DNA from: Mycolicibacter virginiensis | GTDB lineage: Bacteria > Actinomycetota > Actinomycetes > Mycobacteriales > Mycobacteriaceae | Direction of reading: 5' to 3' | DNA length: 64,000 nucleotides | Assembly (NCBI RefSeq): GCF_022374935.2 | Contig: NZ_CP092430.2 | Span: 1,922,001-1,986,000, forward strand | Part shown: in pieces, positions 17,572 through 26,865 of the stretch | Numbering within the stretch: the first letter of the stretch is position 1 | Layout: every line of letters begins with the position of its first letter | Notes under the pieces: generated by a model | What the model was told of the DNA's origin: nothing | Seen by the model: the letters and a program-made list of their open reading frames with translations, nothing else | The model's database searches: none | Program-made: the position numbers and the translations under genes

Positions 17572-18209
17572 CCGACGCCGTGCGCGACCCGCGCGAATTC
17601 TGGGACGAGTTCTACGGTGGCGACGATCCGGTGTGGAGTGGACGGGTCAACGTCCAGCTCGCCGAGATCACCGCGGACCTGGCTCCGGGCCGGGCACTGG
17701 ATCTGGGCTGCGGTGAGGGCGCCGACGCGATCTGGCTGGCCGAAGACGGCTGGCAGGTGGTGGCAGTCGATGTCTCGGCCAACGCGCTGGAACGGGCCTG
17801 CGCCGCTGCTCAAGAGCGCCAGGTGATCTCGCGGATCCGGTTCGAGCGCCACGATCTGTCCACCAGCTTCCCCGCCGGCCGATTCGACCTGGTGTCGGCG
17901 CAGTTCCTGCACTCGCCGGTGCCACTGGAACGCGAGGCGGTGCTGCGCCGGGCCGCCGACGCCGTGGCGGTGGGCGGGCGACTGCTGATCGTCGACCATG
18001 CCGCCGCGCCGCCATGGGCCGGCGAGCACGTGCACGAGCATCACTTCGCTACGGCCGAAGAGGTACTGGCGGGATTGGCGCTCGATGACGCGCAGTGGGA
18101 GTTGCTACGGCTCGGGACTGCAGAGCGCGACGCCGTCGGACCCGACGGCCAGACCGGCGTGCTGACCGACAACGTGATCCTATTGCGGCGTAAGGCGGCG
18201 GTGCGATAA
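17568..18209 (+). CDS. class I SAM-dependent methyltransferase
   Basis: This 213-residue methyltransferase contains motif I LDLGCGEGADAIWLA at about 45-60, an acidic loop VVAVDVS, motif post-I and LVSAQFLH around residue 110, and a C-terminal strand region. Its N-terminus, FWDEFYGGDDPVWSG, is typical of the tellurite/thiopurine-type and related small-molecule methyltransferases. The acceptor cannot be determined. It overlaps the oxidoreductase gene by 4 bases, so both probably act on one compound or one stress response. Confidence 0.9.
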   Translation: MTDAVRDPREFWDEFYGGDDPVWSGRVNVQLAEITADLAPGRALDLGCGEGADAIWLAEDGWQVVAVDVSANALERACAAAQERQVISRIRFERHDLSTSFPAGRFDLVSAQFLHSPVPLEREAVLRRAADAVAVGGRLLIVDHAAAPPWAGEHVHEHHFATAEEVLAGLALDDAQWELLRLGTAERDAVGPDGQTGVLTDNVILLRRKAAVR

Positions 18210-18219
18210 GCGGTGTCTT

Positions 18220-18945
18220 TCAAGCGGCGTCGTGGAAGATCAGCCCCAGTGTGACGCGCTCACCCGAGCGGATCGGTGAGACGCCGTGGCGCACCGGCGC
18301 CGTCGACCAGCCGCGGGTGGAGCGCACCGGGCGATCGCGGGTGGTGAACACATAACCGTGCCCGTGTGGCAGCTTCACGGCCACGCCCCGAGACTGCGCA
18401 CGCGGGCGCTGCTCGACGAGCAGAAACTCACCCCCGGTGTAATCGACGGCGGGGTCACTGAGATTGATCACCACCTGTAGCGGAAACACCAACTCGCCGT
18501 AGAGGTCCCGGTGCAGCGCATTCCAGTCACCGGGGCCGTAGCGCAACATCAAGGCGGTCGGTTTGGTCTGATCGGCCCGGTGACACTGGTGTAGCCACTC
18601 GTCGAAGTCGTCGGGCCAGGGCGCATCCCGGCCCAACCGGGTCGCCCAGTCCCGGGCTATCGGCAGCAGATGCGGGTACAGCGCCCGCTTGAGCGCATCG
18701 ACCGGATCGGGTGCCGGCGCCGCGAAATAGCGGTACTGCCCGGACCCGTAGCGATGGCGCTGCATGTCGACCGTGGCACGGAAGCGCTCGTCGTCGGCGT
18801 AGCACCGCCGCAGCCGCGCGGCCTCGGCGGCGGTCAGCAGCCGCGGCAGCAGGGCGCCGCCGCACTCGTCGAGTTCGGCGGCGACGGTCTCCCAGTCGCC
18901 GGCATTCACTCGCCGCTCCCAGCGCGTCGCCGTCGTCGCCATCAC
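18220..18945 (-). CDS. 2-oxoglutarate/Fe(II)-dependent oxygenase
   Basis: The 241-residue protein has the double-stranded beta-helix pattern of 2OG-Fe(II) oxygenases, with likely iron ligands H145 and D147 in HRDLYG, H220 in VRHGVSP and the 2-oxoglutarate-binding R230 in GERVTLGLIFH. A GGEF segment lies between them. Similar bacterial proteins are annotated as prolyl-4-hydroxylase-like or, when near ada/alkA, as accessory to alkylation repair. No repair gene is visible nearby. It runs convergently with the methyltransferase gene (10 bases between ends), so it is not part of that operon. Confidence 0.87.
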   Translation of the reverse strand: MMATTATRWERRVNAGDWETVAAELDECGGALLPRLLTAAEAARLRRCYADDERFRATVDMQRHRYGSGQYRYFAAPAPDPVDALKRALYPHLLPIARDWATRLGRDAPWPDDFDEWLHQCHRADQTKPTALMLRYGPGDWNALHRDLYGELVFPLQVVINLSDPAVDYTGGEFLLVEQRPRAQSRGVAVKLPHGHGYVFTTRDRPVRSTRGWSTAPVRHGVSPIRSGERVTLGLIFHDAA

Positions 18946-19303
18946 CTGGAATCCTTCCGATCGGGTGCTATCGAGTGTGCGCCACGGCCCGCAAACCGCG
19001 CTGCGGGACGCGAATGAGTGCCGTCGTTCGGGTCGGTTCGATTAAATCGCCGTGCGCCAAATCGCCGGCGCCTGGCAACCAGCAGCTTCCGTGAACAGCG
19101 CGGTAGTAGGCCGTTTGGGGTCGTTGACAGCTAATTCCTGCACTTCTACTGTTCGGCCAACTACAGGAGGGGAGTGGCGAATGCGCGGGAGATCAGCGGT
19201 GACATGCGCATCGGGTGGGGCAGTGGCGGAGCTGTCATTGACCGGTCGGCGCGTGCGAGCACGAACGGGCTGACGCGTTGGCGAACTTCAGAGGCAGGCA
19301 GCG
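18946..19303 (+). other. 358-bp promoter/leader region of the mce operon
   Basis: This gap between the divergent oxygenase gene and yrbEA holds a good sigma-70-type promoter (19124-19152). It also holds a strong AGGAGG-like sequence at about 19165-19172, placed before a short open frame that begins with GTG at 19174 or ATG at 19180 (31 codons, ending 19273). The short frame may be a leader peptide. I see no regulator gene, riboswitch or terminator hairpin here. Confidence 0.4.
19124..19152 (+). promoter_or_regulatory. sigma-70-type promoter for the mce operon
   Basis: A perfect -35 hexamer TTGACA (19124-19129) is followed after exactly 17 bases by TACTGT (19147-19152). This fits the mycobacterial SigA -10 consensus TANNNT. 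Transcription would start near 19159, giving a leader of about 145 bases before yrbEA. It is the only promoter of this quality I saw upstream of the ten-gene operon. Confidence 0.6.
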
Positions 19304-20068
19304 ATGAGCGGGCCCTCCTGGACCAAGCCCGCGATCGCGGTCGGCGATTTCGTCGTGCTTGCCGGCGAGACGTTCGCGGCCATGGCGCGACCCCCGTGGG
19401 CGTGGCGTGAGCTGATCACTCAGATCTGGTTCGTGGCCCGGGTGTCGATCGTCCCGACGATCATGCTGTCGATTCCCTACACCGTGCTCATCGTCTTCAC
19501 GCTCAACATCGTGCTGCTGGAGATCGGCGCCTCCGACCTGTCCGGCGCCGGCGCGGCGCTGGCGGCCGTCACCCAGGTCGGCCCGGTAGTGACCGCCATC
19601 GTCGTGTCGGGGGCGGGCGCCACCGCCATGTGCGCTGATCTGGGTGCCCGCACGATTCGCGAGGAGATCGACGCCATGAAGGTGATCGGGGTCAACCCCG
19701 TCGAGGCACTGGTCGTTCCCCGCGTGATCGCGGCGACATTCGTTGCGGTGATGCTCTATTCAGTGGTCGCGGTGGTGGGCCTGACCGGAAGTTATGCCTT
19801 CGTGGTGTTCGTGCAGCACGTCACGCCGGGCGCTTTCGTCGCCGGGATGACGCTGTTGACCGGCCTGCCGCAGGTGGTGGTTTCGCTGATCAAGGCGCTG
19901 CTGTTCGGCCTGTCGGCCGGGCTGATCGCCTGCTACAAGGGGTTGTCGGTGGGTGGTGGCCCGACGGCGGTGGGCAATGCGGTGAACGAGACCGTGGTGT
20001 TCGCGTTCATGGCGCTGTTTCTGATCAACATCCTGGCCACCGCCTTCGGTGTGAAGGTCGCGCCGTGA
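19304..20068 (+). CDS. yrbEA: YrbEA, Mce-system ABC permease (MlaE family)
   Basis: This is a 254-residue integral membrane permease of the MlaE/YrbE family with about five membrane segments. It has the family loop GARTIREEIDAMKVIGVNPVEALVVPR (about 110-140), the site where the ATPase coupling helix sits. With YrbEB it forms the inner-membrane channel of an Mce lipid importer. The energising ATPase (MceG/Mkl) is normally encoded elsewhere and is not in the window. The last base pairs overlap the yrbEB GTG start. Confidence 0.93.
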   Translation: MSGPSWTKPAIAVGDFVVLAGETFAAMARPPWAWRELITQIWFVARVSIVPTIMLSIPYTVLIVFTLNIVLLEIGASDLSGAGAALAAVTQVGPVVTAIVVSGAGATAMCADLGARTIREEIDAMKVIGVNPVEALVVPRVIAATFVAVMLYSVVAVVGLTGSYAFVVFVQHVTPGAFVAGMTLLTGLPQVVVSLIKALLFGLSAGLIACYKGLSVGGGPTAVGNAVNETVVFAFMALFLINILATAFGVKVAP

Positions 20069-20868
20069 CGGCCGCGGAGACTGCCCGGCGGGTGGGCGAA
20101 CAGACCGCCTTCTACGGCGCCGCACTGGCCGCCATCGGCGACGCGGTCCGCCGCTACCCCGGCGAGGTGCTGCGGCTGATCGCGGTCATGGGGATGGGCG
20201 CCGGTGCGCTGGCCGTCATCGGCGGCACCGTGGTGATCGTCGGCTTCCTCACCTTGTCCACCGGGGCCCTGATCGCCGTGCAGGGCTACAACACCTTGTC
20301 CAACGTCGGAATCGAAGCACTGACCGGTTTCCTGGGCGCCTTCCTCAACGTCCGGTTCATCGCCCCGGCCACCGCCGGGGTGGCGCTGGCCGCGACCATC
20401 GGTGCCGGTGCGACCGCGCAGATCGGTTCGATGCGGATCAACGAGGAGATCGACGCGCTGGAAGCAATGGGCATTCGGTCGATCACCTACCTTGCCGCCA
20501 CCCGGATCGTGGCCGGCGTGCTGGTGGTGATCCCGCTTTACACCGTCGCGGTGCTGATGGCGTTCTTGGCGACTCGCTTCGGCACCACCGTGATCTACGG
20601 GCAGTCACGGGGCGTCTACGACCACTACTTCTCCACCTTTTTGGAGCCCACCGATCTGCTGTGGTCGTTTCTGGCCGCGCTGTCGATGGCCACCGCGGTC
20701 ATGGTGGTGCACACCTACTACGGCTTCACCGCCAGCGGTGGCCCGGCCGGGGTCGGCGAGGCCGTCGGCCGCGCCGTGCGAACCTCGGTCACCGCGACGG
20801 TGTTTGTGCTGCTGACCATCACACTGTCCGTCTACGGACAGTCCGGCAACTTCCACCTGTCGGGGTGA
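20065..20868 (+). CDS. yrbEB: YrbEB, Mce-system ABC permease (MlaE family)
   Basis: This is the 267-residue partner permease. It has the equivalent loop GSMRINEEIDALEAMGIRSITYLAATR at about 112-140 and five or six membrane segments. Its N-terminus is longer and more polar than that of YrbEA, as usual for the B paralogue. The GTG start overlaps the yrbEA stop (GTGA), and mceA follows four bases after its stop. Confidence 0.93.
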   Translation: MTAAETARRVGEQTAFYGAALAAIGDAVRRYPGEVLRLIAVMGMGAGALAVIGGTVVIVGFLTLSTGALIAVQGYNTLSNVGIEALTGFLGAFLNVRFIAPATAGVALAATIGAGATAQIGSMRINEEIDALEAMGIRSITYLAATRIVAGVLVVIPLYTVAVLMAFLATRFGTTVIYGQSRGVYDHYFSTFLEPTDLLWSFLAALSMATAVMVVHTYYGFTASGGPAGVGEAVGRAVRTSVTATVFVLLTITLSVYGQSGNFHLSG

Positions 20869-20872
20869 GTCG

Positions 20873-22150
20873 ATGAATATCGGTACCCGCAACAGATCCC
20901 GCCGCGGCGGGATCGACCCGATCTGGTGGTCGCCGGTCCTGGTGGTGGTGACCACGGCCTTGTGCGCCATGACCGCCCTGCTGTTCTCCGGAGCGTTCCG
21001 AGGCTATGTCCCGCTCACTCTGGTCTCCGATCGAGCCGGCTTGGTGATGGAGGACGGGGCGAAGGTGAAACTTCGCGGTATCCAGATCGGCGAGGTGAGA
21101 TCCATTGGCAGCCAACCGGGGACCGACCACTCTCGACTGTCCACCCTGAATCTGAAGATGTACCCACGGTCCTTCGGATATTTGCCGAGCAACATCGAAG
21201 CCGAGATCAAGTCCAGTACGGCGTTCGGCGCCAAGTACGTCGATCTGGTCATCCCCTCCGGCGGCCCCAGTGGCCAACGGCTCAAGGCCGGCGCGGTGTT
21301 GCGCTCACGCAACGTGACGGTGGAAGTCAACACCATGTTCGAGAACCTGCAGGCGGTGGTGCACGCCATCGACCCCGCCAAGCTCAACTCGGTGCTGTCG
21401 GCGGTGGCCGAATCGGTGCGGGGCAGGGGAGACGTCATCGGACGGGCGATCACCGGAGCCAACACGATGCTGACAGCGGTGAACCCACGCATGCCGACCG
21501 TGCAGCGCGACTGGCAACTATTCGGCCAGACCACCCAGGCATATTCCGTTGCCGCGCAGAACATCCTGGAAATCCTGGACTCCGCGTCCACCACCGGCAC
21601 CACCCTGTCCGGCCAGGCCGGCGAACTCGACGCGCTGTTGCTCGCCGCGGTCGGATTCTCCGCGACCGGAATCGACACCATCGGCGCAAACCAGCCCGGA
21701 CTGGTTCAAGCGCTCAACCTGATGGCGCCGACCACCGACCTGCTCGAGGAGTACTCGCCGACCTACACCTGCCTGTTCCAGGGGGCGCAATGGTTCCTGG
21801 AGAACGGCGGGCGAGACGCCATGGGCGGCAACGGGAGATCGGTCATCATGGATGCCGCGATGCTCGCCGGCGACGACCCGTACCGCTACCCCGACAACTT
21901 GCCTCTGGTCAACGCCCGGGGCGGCCCGGGCGGCAGGCCCAGCTGCGGCTCGCTACCCGACGTGAGCAAGAACTTCCCGGTGAAGTATCTGGTGACCGAC
22001 ACCGGATTCGGCACCGGCCTGGACGTTCGCCCCAACCCGGGCATCGGTTTTCCCGGCTTCGCCAACTACTTCCCGGTGACCAAGCCGGAGCCGGAACCGC
22101 CGAGAATCCGCTACCCCGGACCGCCCGCGCCCGGGCCGGAGTCGCCATGA
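20873..22150 (+). CDS. mceA: MceA family substrate-binding subunit
   Basis: This 425-residue MCE protein has one N-terminal membrane segment (about 18-42, PVLVVVTTALCAMTALLFSG). An MCE/MlaD beta-barrel follows (about 45-130: LVSDRAGLVMEDGAKVKLRGIQIGEV, SSTAFGAKYVDLVIPS). A long helical region with periodic Leu and Ala builds the hydrophobic tunnel. The C-terminus is Pro-rich. It is expected to sit in the cell envelope and pass lipids or sterols to the permease. The substrate cannot be inferred from the sequence. Confidence 0.93.
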   Translation: MNIGTRNRSRRGGIDPIWWSPVLVVVTTALCAMTALLFSGAFRGYVPLTLVSDRAGLVMEDGAKVKLRGIQIGEVRSIGSQPGTDHSRLSTLNLKMYPRSFGYLPSNIEAEIKSSTAFGAKYVDLVIPSGGPSGQRLKAGAVLRSRNVTVEVNTMFENLQAVVHAIDPAKLNSVLSAVAESVRGRGDVIGRAITGANTMLTAVNPRMPTVQRDWQLFGQTTQAYSVAAQNILEILDSASTTGTTLSGQAGELDALLLAAVGFSATGIDTIGANQPGLVQALNLMAPTTDLLEEYSPTYTCLFQGAQWFLENGGRDAMGGNGRSVIMDAAMLAGDDPYRYPDNLPLVNARGGPGGRPSCGSLPDVSKNFPVKYLVTDTGFGTGLDVRPNPGIGFPGFANYFPVTKPEPEPPRIRYPGPPAPGPESP

Positions 22151-23175
22151 GAGGCAATATCGGCAAGACCCTGACCTGGGTCGTGTTGTTCACGGTGACG
22201 TGCTTGGTGTTCATCTTCATCCTGGTCACGGTGTTCGGGCAGTTCCGATTCGACTCCCGGGTCGGCTACCGGGCCGAGTTCACCAACGTGTCGGGTCTCA
22301 AGGGCGGCAACTTCGTTCGCATCGCCGGTGTCGAGATCGGCAAGGTCACCAAGATGGCGTTGCGCCCCGACGGCACCGTCACGGTCGACTTCTTGATCGA
22401 CCGTGGGCTGACGCTCACCGAGGGCACCCGGGCGGCGGTGCGCTACGAGAACCTCATCGGCGACCGCTACCTGTCGTTGGAGCAAGGCGCGGGGTCGGTA
22501 CGCACCCTGCAACCGGGCCAAACGATTCCGCTGACGCGGACCGACCCTGCACTCGATGTGGACGCCCTCATCGGAGGATTCCGGCCCCTGTTCCGGGCGT
22601 TGGACCCCGACCAGGTGAACGCGCTCAGCGGTGAGCTGCTCAAGGTATTCCAAGGCCAGGGCGGCACCATCGCCTCGGTGTTGTCGCGGACCTCGGCATT
22701 GACCACGACACTGGCCGGCCGCGACGAACTGATCGGCCAGGTGATCACCAACCTCAACACCGTGCTGGGCACCTTCAGCACCCGCGACCGCGAGTTCGGC
22801 CACGGGCTGGACTCACTGACCCAGATGGTCCAGGGGCTGGCGGATCGCCGCACCGACATCACCAAGGGCGTGGCCTACATCAACGCCGCCGCCGGCTCGG
22901 TCGCCGACCTGATGACCGTGGCCCGCGAACCCATTCGTGATGTGGTGGTGCAAACCGATCGGGCCGCCGGCCAGGTGATGGCCGACCGCGACTATGTCGA
23001 CGATCTGGTCAAGACGCTGCCCGACGCCTACCAGGTTCTGGCGCGCAACGGGCTCTACGGCGACTATTTCGGCTTCTACATGTGTGACCTGGTGATCAAG
23101 GTGAATGGTAAAGGCGGCCAACCGCTCTACTCCAAGATCATGAACCAGACGACCGGACGGTGCGCCCCGAAATGA
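22147..23175 (+). CDS. mceB: MceB family protein
   Basis: This 342-residue MCE subunit has an N-terminal membrane segment (WVVLFTVTCLVFIFILVTVFG, about 10-32) and the MCE domain (about 40-115, with FTNVSGLKGGNFVRIAGVEIGKV and YENLIGDRYLSL). A helical tunnel region follows, and a cysteine-containing C-terminus (YMCDLVIKV, GRCAPK) that may form a disulphide. The true start is the ATG at 22147 overlapping the mceA stop. The same frame is open upstream, but only as a shadow of mceA. Confidence 0.92.
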   Translation: MRGNIGKTLTWVVLFTVTCLVFIFILVTVFGQFRFDSRVGYRAEFTNVSGLKGGNFVRIAGVEIGKVTKMALRPDGTVTVDFLIDRGLTLTEGTRAAVRYENLIGDRYLSLEQGAGSVRTLQPGQTIPLTRTDPALDVDALIGGFRPLFRALDPDQVNALSGELLKVFQGQGGTIASVLSRTSALTTTLAGRDELIGQVITNLNTVLGTFSTRDREFGHGLDSLTQMVQGLADRRTDITKGVAYINAAAGSVADLMTVAREPIRDVVVQTDRAAGQVMADRDYVDDLVKTLPDAYQVLARNGLYGDYFGFYMCDLVIKVNGKGGQPLYSKIMNQTTGRCAPK

Positions 23176-24440
23176 CCAGACCGAAACTGCCGCGGATCAC
23201 CATCAAACCGCTGGCCGAGCGCAATCGGCCCGCGGTCGGCGTCACCGGCATACTCCTGCTGATCGCCTTGGTGGTCGCGGTGTTCAGCTACGACAGGCTG
23301 CCATTCATCAAGGGCACCTCCGACTACGCCGCCTACTTCACCGAGGCCGGCGGCATCAAATCCAACAGTGACGTCCGGGTGTCGGGGCTCGACGTCGGCC
23401 GGGTTGCCGGTCTGCGGCTGGAGGGCAACCGGGTCCGAGTGACGTTCACGGTCCGCAAGGGTGTCGTGCTCGGTGACCGGACCGAGGCCGCGATCAAGAC
23501 CGAAACGGTGCTGGGCAACAAGTTCCTGGAACTGACCCCGCGCGGCGACGGCCACCTCACCGGTCCGATACCGGTCGAACGCACCACGTCCCCCTACGAT
23601 CTGCCGGATGCCCTGGGAGATCTGACCGCCGTCATCAGCGGCCTGGACACCACCCAGTTGTCCTCGGCGCTGACCACTCTGGCCGAGACCTTCAAAGACA
23701 CGCCACCGGACCTCAAGATGGCGCTGCAGGGAGTGGCTCGTTTCTCCGACACCCTCGATAAGCGCGACGCCACGCTACGTCAGCTGCTGGCCGACGCCAA
23801 CAACGTCACCGGGGTGCTGGCGCGGCGCAGCGAGCAGATCGCCGGCCTGGTCGCCAACAGCAATGCCCTGCTGAGTGAACTGTTGTCACAACGCAATTCC
23901 GTCGACGCGCTGATGGCCAATCTGACCGCGGTGTCGCGACAGGTGTCGGCCGTGGTCGACGACAACCGACAGCAACTCAAGCCCGCCGTCGACAAGCTCA
24001 ACGGCGTTCTGGAGATCCTCGATAACCGCCGAGCCGACCTGCAGCGCACGCTCTACCTGTTTCGCCGCTACGCCATGTCGTTCGGCGAGGTGCTGGGATC
24101 CGGGCCGTTCTTCAAAGCCTCAGTGGTGAACCTGATTCCGGGCCAATTGGCGCAGCCGGCCATCGAAGCCGCCTTCTCCGATCTGGGTCTGGACCCCAAT
24201 GTGCTGCTGCCCTCGCAGCTGAACGACCCGGCCGTCGGCCAGCCCGGCACCCCACCACTGCCGATGCCGTTTCCGCGCACCGGACAGGGCGGCGAACCCA
24301 ATCTGACCTTGCCGGACGCCATCACCGGCAAGCCCGGGGACCCTCGTTATCCCTACCGCGAGCCGTTGCCGGCGCCGCCACCGGGCGGACCGCCCCCGGG
24401 CCCGCCCGCGCTCGGCCCGGCGGCAGACGGGGGGAGCTGA
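23172..24440 (+). CDS. mceC: MceC family protein
   Basis: This is a 422-residue MCE subunit. The membrane segment is at about 21-42 (VGVTGILLLIALVVAVFS). The MCE domain is at about 48-125 (FTEAGGIKSNSDVRVSGLDVGRV, TVLGNKFLELTP). A long helical part follows, and then a Pro/Gly-rich tail (PAPPPGGPPPGPPAL) as commonly seen in MceC proteins. The start ATG at 23172 overlaps the mceB stop (ATGA). Confidence 0.92.
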   Translation: MTRPKLPRITIKPLAERNRPAVGVTGILLLIALVVAVFSYDRLPFIKGTSDYAAYFTEAGGIKSNSDVRVSGLDVGRVAGLRLEGNRVRVTFTVRKGVVLGDRTEAAIKTETVLGNKFLELTPRGDGHLTGPIPVERTTSPYDLPDALGDLTAVISGLDTTQLSSALTTLAETFKDTPPDLKMALQGVARFSDTLDKRDATLRQLLADANNVTGVLARRSEQIAGLVANSNALLSELLSQRNSVDALMANLTAVSRQVSAVVDDNRQQLKPAVDKLNGVLEILDNRRADLQRTLYLFRRYAMSFGEVLGSGPFFKASVVNLIPGQLAQPAIEAAFSDLGLDPNVLLPSQLNDPAVGQPGTPPLPMPFPRTGQGGEPNLTLPDAITGKPGDPRYPYREPLPAPPPGGPPPGPPALGPAADGGS

Positions 24441-24441
24441 C

Positions 24442-25749
24442 GTGGGCACTCACTCCGTGGCCGGTGTAAGCCTGCCCGCCAACGGCGTGCGACTCCTGCG
24501 GCTGGCGACCGCGGCCGTATTGGTGTCGAGCCTTGTCGTCGCAGTGTTGCTGGTGGCCGGACCGCCCTGGGCGCAGCTGCGCAAGCACGTTTACACCGCC
24601 TACTTCACCAACACCAACGGGCTCTACACCGGCGACGAGATCCGCATCCTGGGGGTTGCCGTCGGCACCGTCGAGCGCATCGAACCGCTGCCGGGCACCG
24701 CCAAGGTGACTTTTTCCGTCGGCGGCCAGTACCGGGTACCCGCCGATGTGCGGGCGGCGATCCTGTCGCCGTCGTTGGTGAGCGCCAGGGCGATCCAGCT
24801 TGTCCCGGCCTACACGGGTGGTCCCGAACTGGCCGACGGCGCCAGCATCGGCCAGGACCGCACGGCGGTTCCGGTCGAGTGGGACGACTTCAGGCAGCAG
24901 CTGGAGAAGCTCACCGATTCGCTGCAGCCGTCCGACACCGCCGGCCGCAGCGCCATCGGCGCCTTCGTCAACACCGCGGCGGCCAACTTGCGGGGTCAGG
25001 GCGACACCGCACGCGAGACGGTGATCAAACTGTCGCAGGCGATGTCGGCGCTGGGCGACCACAGCACCGACATCTTCAGCACGGTCCGCAACATGCAACT
25101 GCTGGTCTCGGCGCTGACCTCCAGCAGCGACCTGCTGGCGGCGTTCAACGTCAACCTCGCCGATATCACCACCTTGCTGAACAATTCGCCCCGCGAATTC
25201 GCCGACGCCATGACGAGCCTCGACGGCGTGGTCAACGACCTACGCGGATTCATCGGCGAGAACCGGGAGGGCTTCGGCGTCACCGTCGATCACCTGACGG
25301 CGATCACCTCCGCCCTCAACGAAAGCCGCGGCGACCTCAAACAGGTTCTGCACATTGCCCCGTCGGTGTTCCAGAACTTCGTGAACATCTACCAACCGGC
25401 CCAAAGCGCGATCACCGGGGTAATGGCGCTCGGCAACTTCGCCAACACCGTCCAATTCATCTGCAGCGGAATCGAAGCCCTGGCGCGGGCGAACTCACTG
25501 CAGGCCTCGAAGTTGTGCGTGCAGTATCTGGCGCCGATCATCAAGAACCGCCAATACAATTTTCTGCCGATCGGCGGCAACCCGTTCGTCGGCACCGCGG
25601 CGCGTCCCAACGAAATCACCTACAGCGAAGACCGGCTCCGGCCCGACGCTGCCCCACAGCCGGTAGAGCCGCCCCGCCAGCCCGTCGACCCCGAGCTGGG
25701 CCTGCCCGGCCTGCTGCTGCCGTCGTCGCCACCGGAGGGCACCCCGTGA
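24442..25749 (+). CDS. mceD: MceD family protein
   Basis: This is a 435-residue MCE subunit with a membrane segment at about 15-38 and the MCE domain at about 50-125 (FTNTNGLYTGDEIRILGVAVGTV, SLVSARAIQLVP). A helical region and a moderately Pro-rich C-terminus follow. It starts with GTG one base after the mceC stop. In this family MceD, like the others, is one protomer of a heterohexameric tunnel complex. Confidence 0.92.
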   Translation: MGTHSVAGVSLPANGVRLLRLATAAVLVSSLVVAVLLVAGPPWAQLRKHVYTAYFTNTNGLYTGDEIRILGVAVGTVERIEPLPGTAKVTFSVGGQYRVPADVRAAILSPSLVSARAIQLVPAYTGGPELADGASIGQDRTAVPVEWDDFRQQLEKLTDSLQPSDTAGRSAIGAFVNTAAANLRGQGDTARETVIKLSQAMSALGDHSTDIFSTVRNMQLLVSALTSSSDLLAAFNVNLADITTLLNNSPREFADAMTSLDGVVNDLRGFIGENREGFGVTVDHLTAITSALNESRGDLKQVLHIAPSVFQNFVNIYQPAQSAITGVMALGNFANTVQFICSGIEALARANSLQASKLCVQYLAPIIKNRQYNFLPIGGNPFVGTAARPNEITYSEDRLRPDAAPQPVEPPRQPVDPELGLPGLLLPSSPPEGTP

Positions 25750-26864
25750 GGCGGCTCGTGGTCATCGCGCTGAGCATCACTGTCGCCTTCGGGGCCAGCG
25801 GCTGCCAGTGGCGGGGCCTGAACTCGCTGAGCCTGCCCGGCACCGGACGCGGCGACGGCACCTACACGATCTCGGCCCAGTTACCCGATGTCGTGGTCAT
25901 TCAACAGAACTCACGGGTGCGGGTGGCCGACGTCAACGTGGGCAATGTGACCAAGATCGAGGTCCAGGACTGGCACGCGCTGGTGACCATGCGCATCGAC
26001 AACAGCGTGCACCTGCCGGCGAACAGCACCGCCAAAGTCGGACAGACCAGCCTGCTCGGTTCGATGCATATCGAGTTGGCGCCACCGACCGACGAGCCGC
26101 CGCGCGGCGAACTGCAAGACGGCGCGGTCATCCCGCTGTCGAAGGCCGCCACCTATCCGACCACCGAGCAGACCCTGGCGTCGGTTTCGCTGCTGCTCAA
26201 CGGTGGCGGACTGGCACAGCTGCAGGAGATCAACCAGAGCCTTGCTCGCGCGCTGGCGGGGCGTGAGAGCGACATGCGCAGCCTGCTCACGCAATTGGAC
26301 ACCTTCATCGCCGCACTCAACGATCAGACCGATGACATCATCTCGGCCACCGAGAAGCTGAACGGTCTGGTCGGCCAGTTCGCCCGACAGAACCAAACCG
26401 TCGACAAGGCGCTGACCACGATCCCGCAGGCACTGGCGGTGCTGGCGCAGGAGCGCACCAAGATCGCCGACGCCGCTGACGCGCTCGGAAAGTTCAGTGC
26501 TATCGCCGTCTCCACCGTCGAACAGAGCAGGGAGGCCCTGGTGGCCAACCTGCGCAACATCGCTCCGGTGTTGCGCTCGCTGGCCGACGCCGGTCCGGCG
26601 CTGACGCAGGGCCTGGACTTCTTGTCCACCTATCCCTGGGTCAAGAGCAACATCCCCAATTGGTTTCGCGGCGACTTCGCCAACATCAGCCTGGTCGTCG
26701 ACCTGACGTTGAGCCGGATCGACAGCGGCCTGTTCACCGGAACACGTTGGGAAGGCGACCTCACCGAGCTGGAACTCCAGTGGGGGAGAACCGTCGGTCA
26801 GATGCCCAGCCCGTACACCGCCGGCAACCCGTTGGTCGCCCCCTACCACTTCGGGGGGTACTGA
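25746..26864 (+). CDS. mceE: MceE family lipoprotein
   Basis: This is a 372-residue MCE subunit with a lipoprotein signal: a basic N-terminus, a hydrophobic core (LVVIALSITVAFG) and the lipobox ASGC, so Cys about 20 would be lipidated. The MCE domain follows (about 35-110: LPDVVVIQQNSRVRVADVNVGNVTKI, VGQTSLLGSMHIEL). In mce operons the E position is regularly a lipoprotein (LprK-type), which supports the assignment. The GTG start overlaps the mceD stop. Confidence 0.92.
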   Translation: MRRLVVIALSITVAFGASGCQWRGLNSLSLPGTGRGDGTYTISAQLPDVVVIQQNSRVRVADVNVGNVTKIEVQDWHALVTMRIDNSVHLPANSTAKVGQTSLLGSMHIELAPPTDEPPRGELQDGAVIPLSKAATYPTTEQTLASVSLLLNGGGLAQLQEINQSLARALAGRESDMRSLLTQLDTFIAALNDQTDDIISATEKLNGLVGQFARQNQTVDKALTTIPQALAVLAQERTKIADAADALGKFSAIAVSTVEQSREALVANLRNIAPVLRSLADAGPALTQGLDFLSTYPWVKSNIPNWFRGDFANISLVVDLTLSRIDSGLFTGTRWEGDLTELELQWGRTVGQMPSPYTAGNPLVAPYHFGGY

Positions 26865-26865
26865 G

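Noticed and set aside
20926..22146. A long frame in front of mceB that would give a 749-residue protein.
   Set aside because: It is an out-of-frame shadow of mceA, rich in Arg and low in expected domains. The mceB membrane segment starts at 22147.
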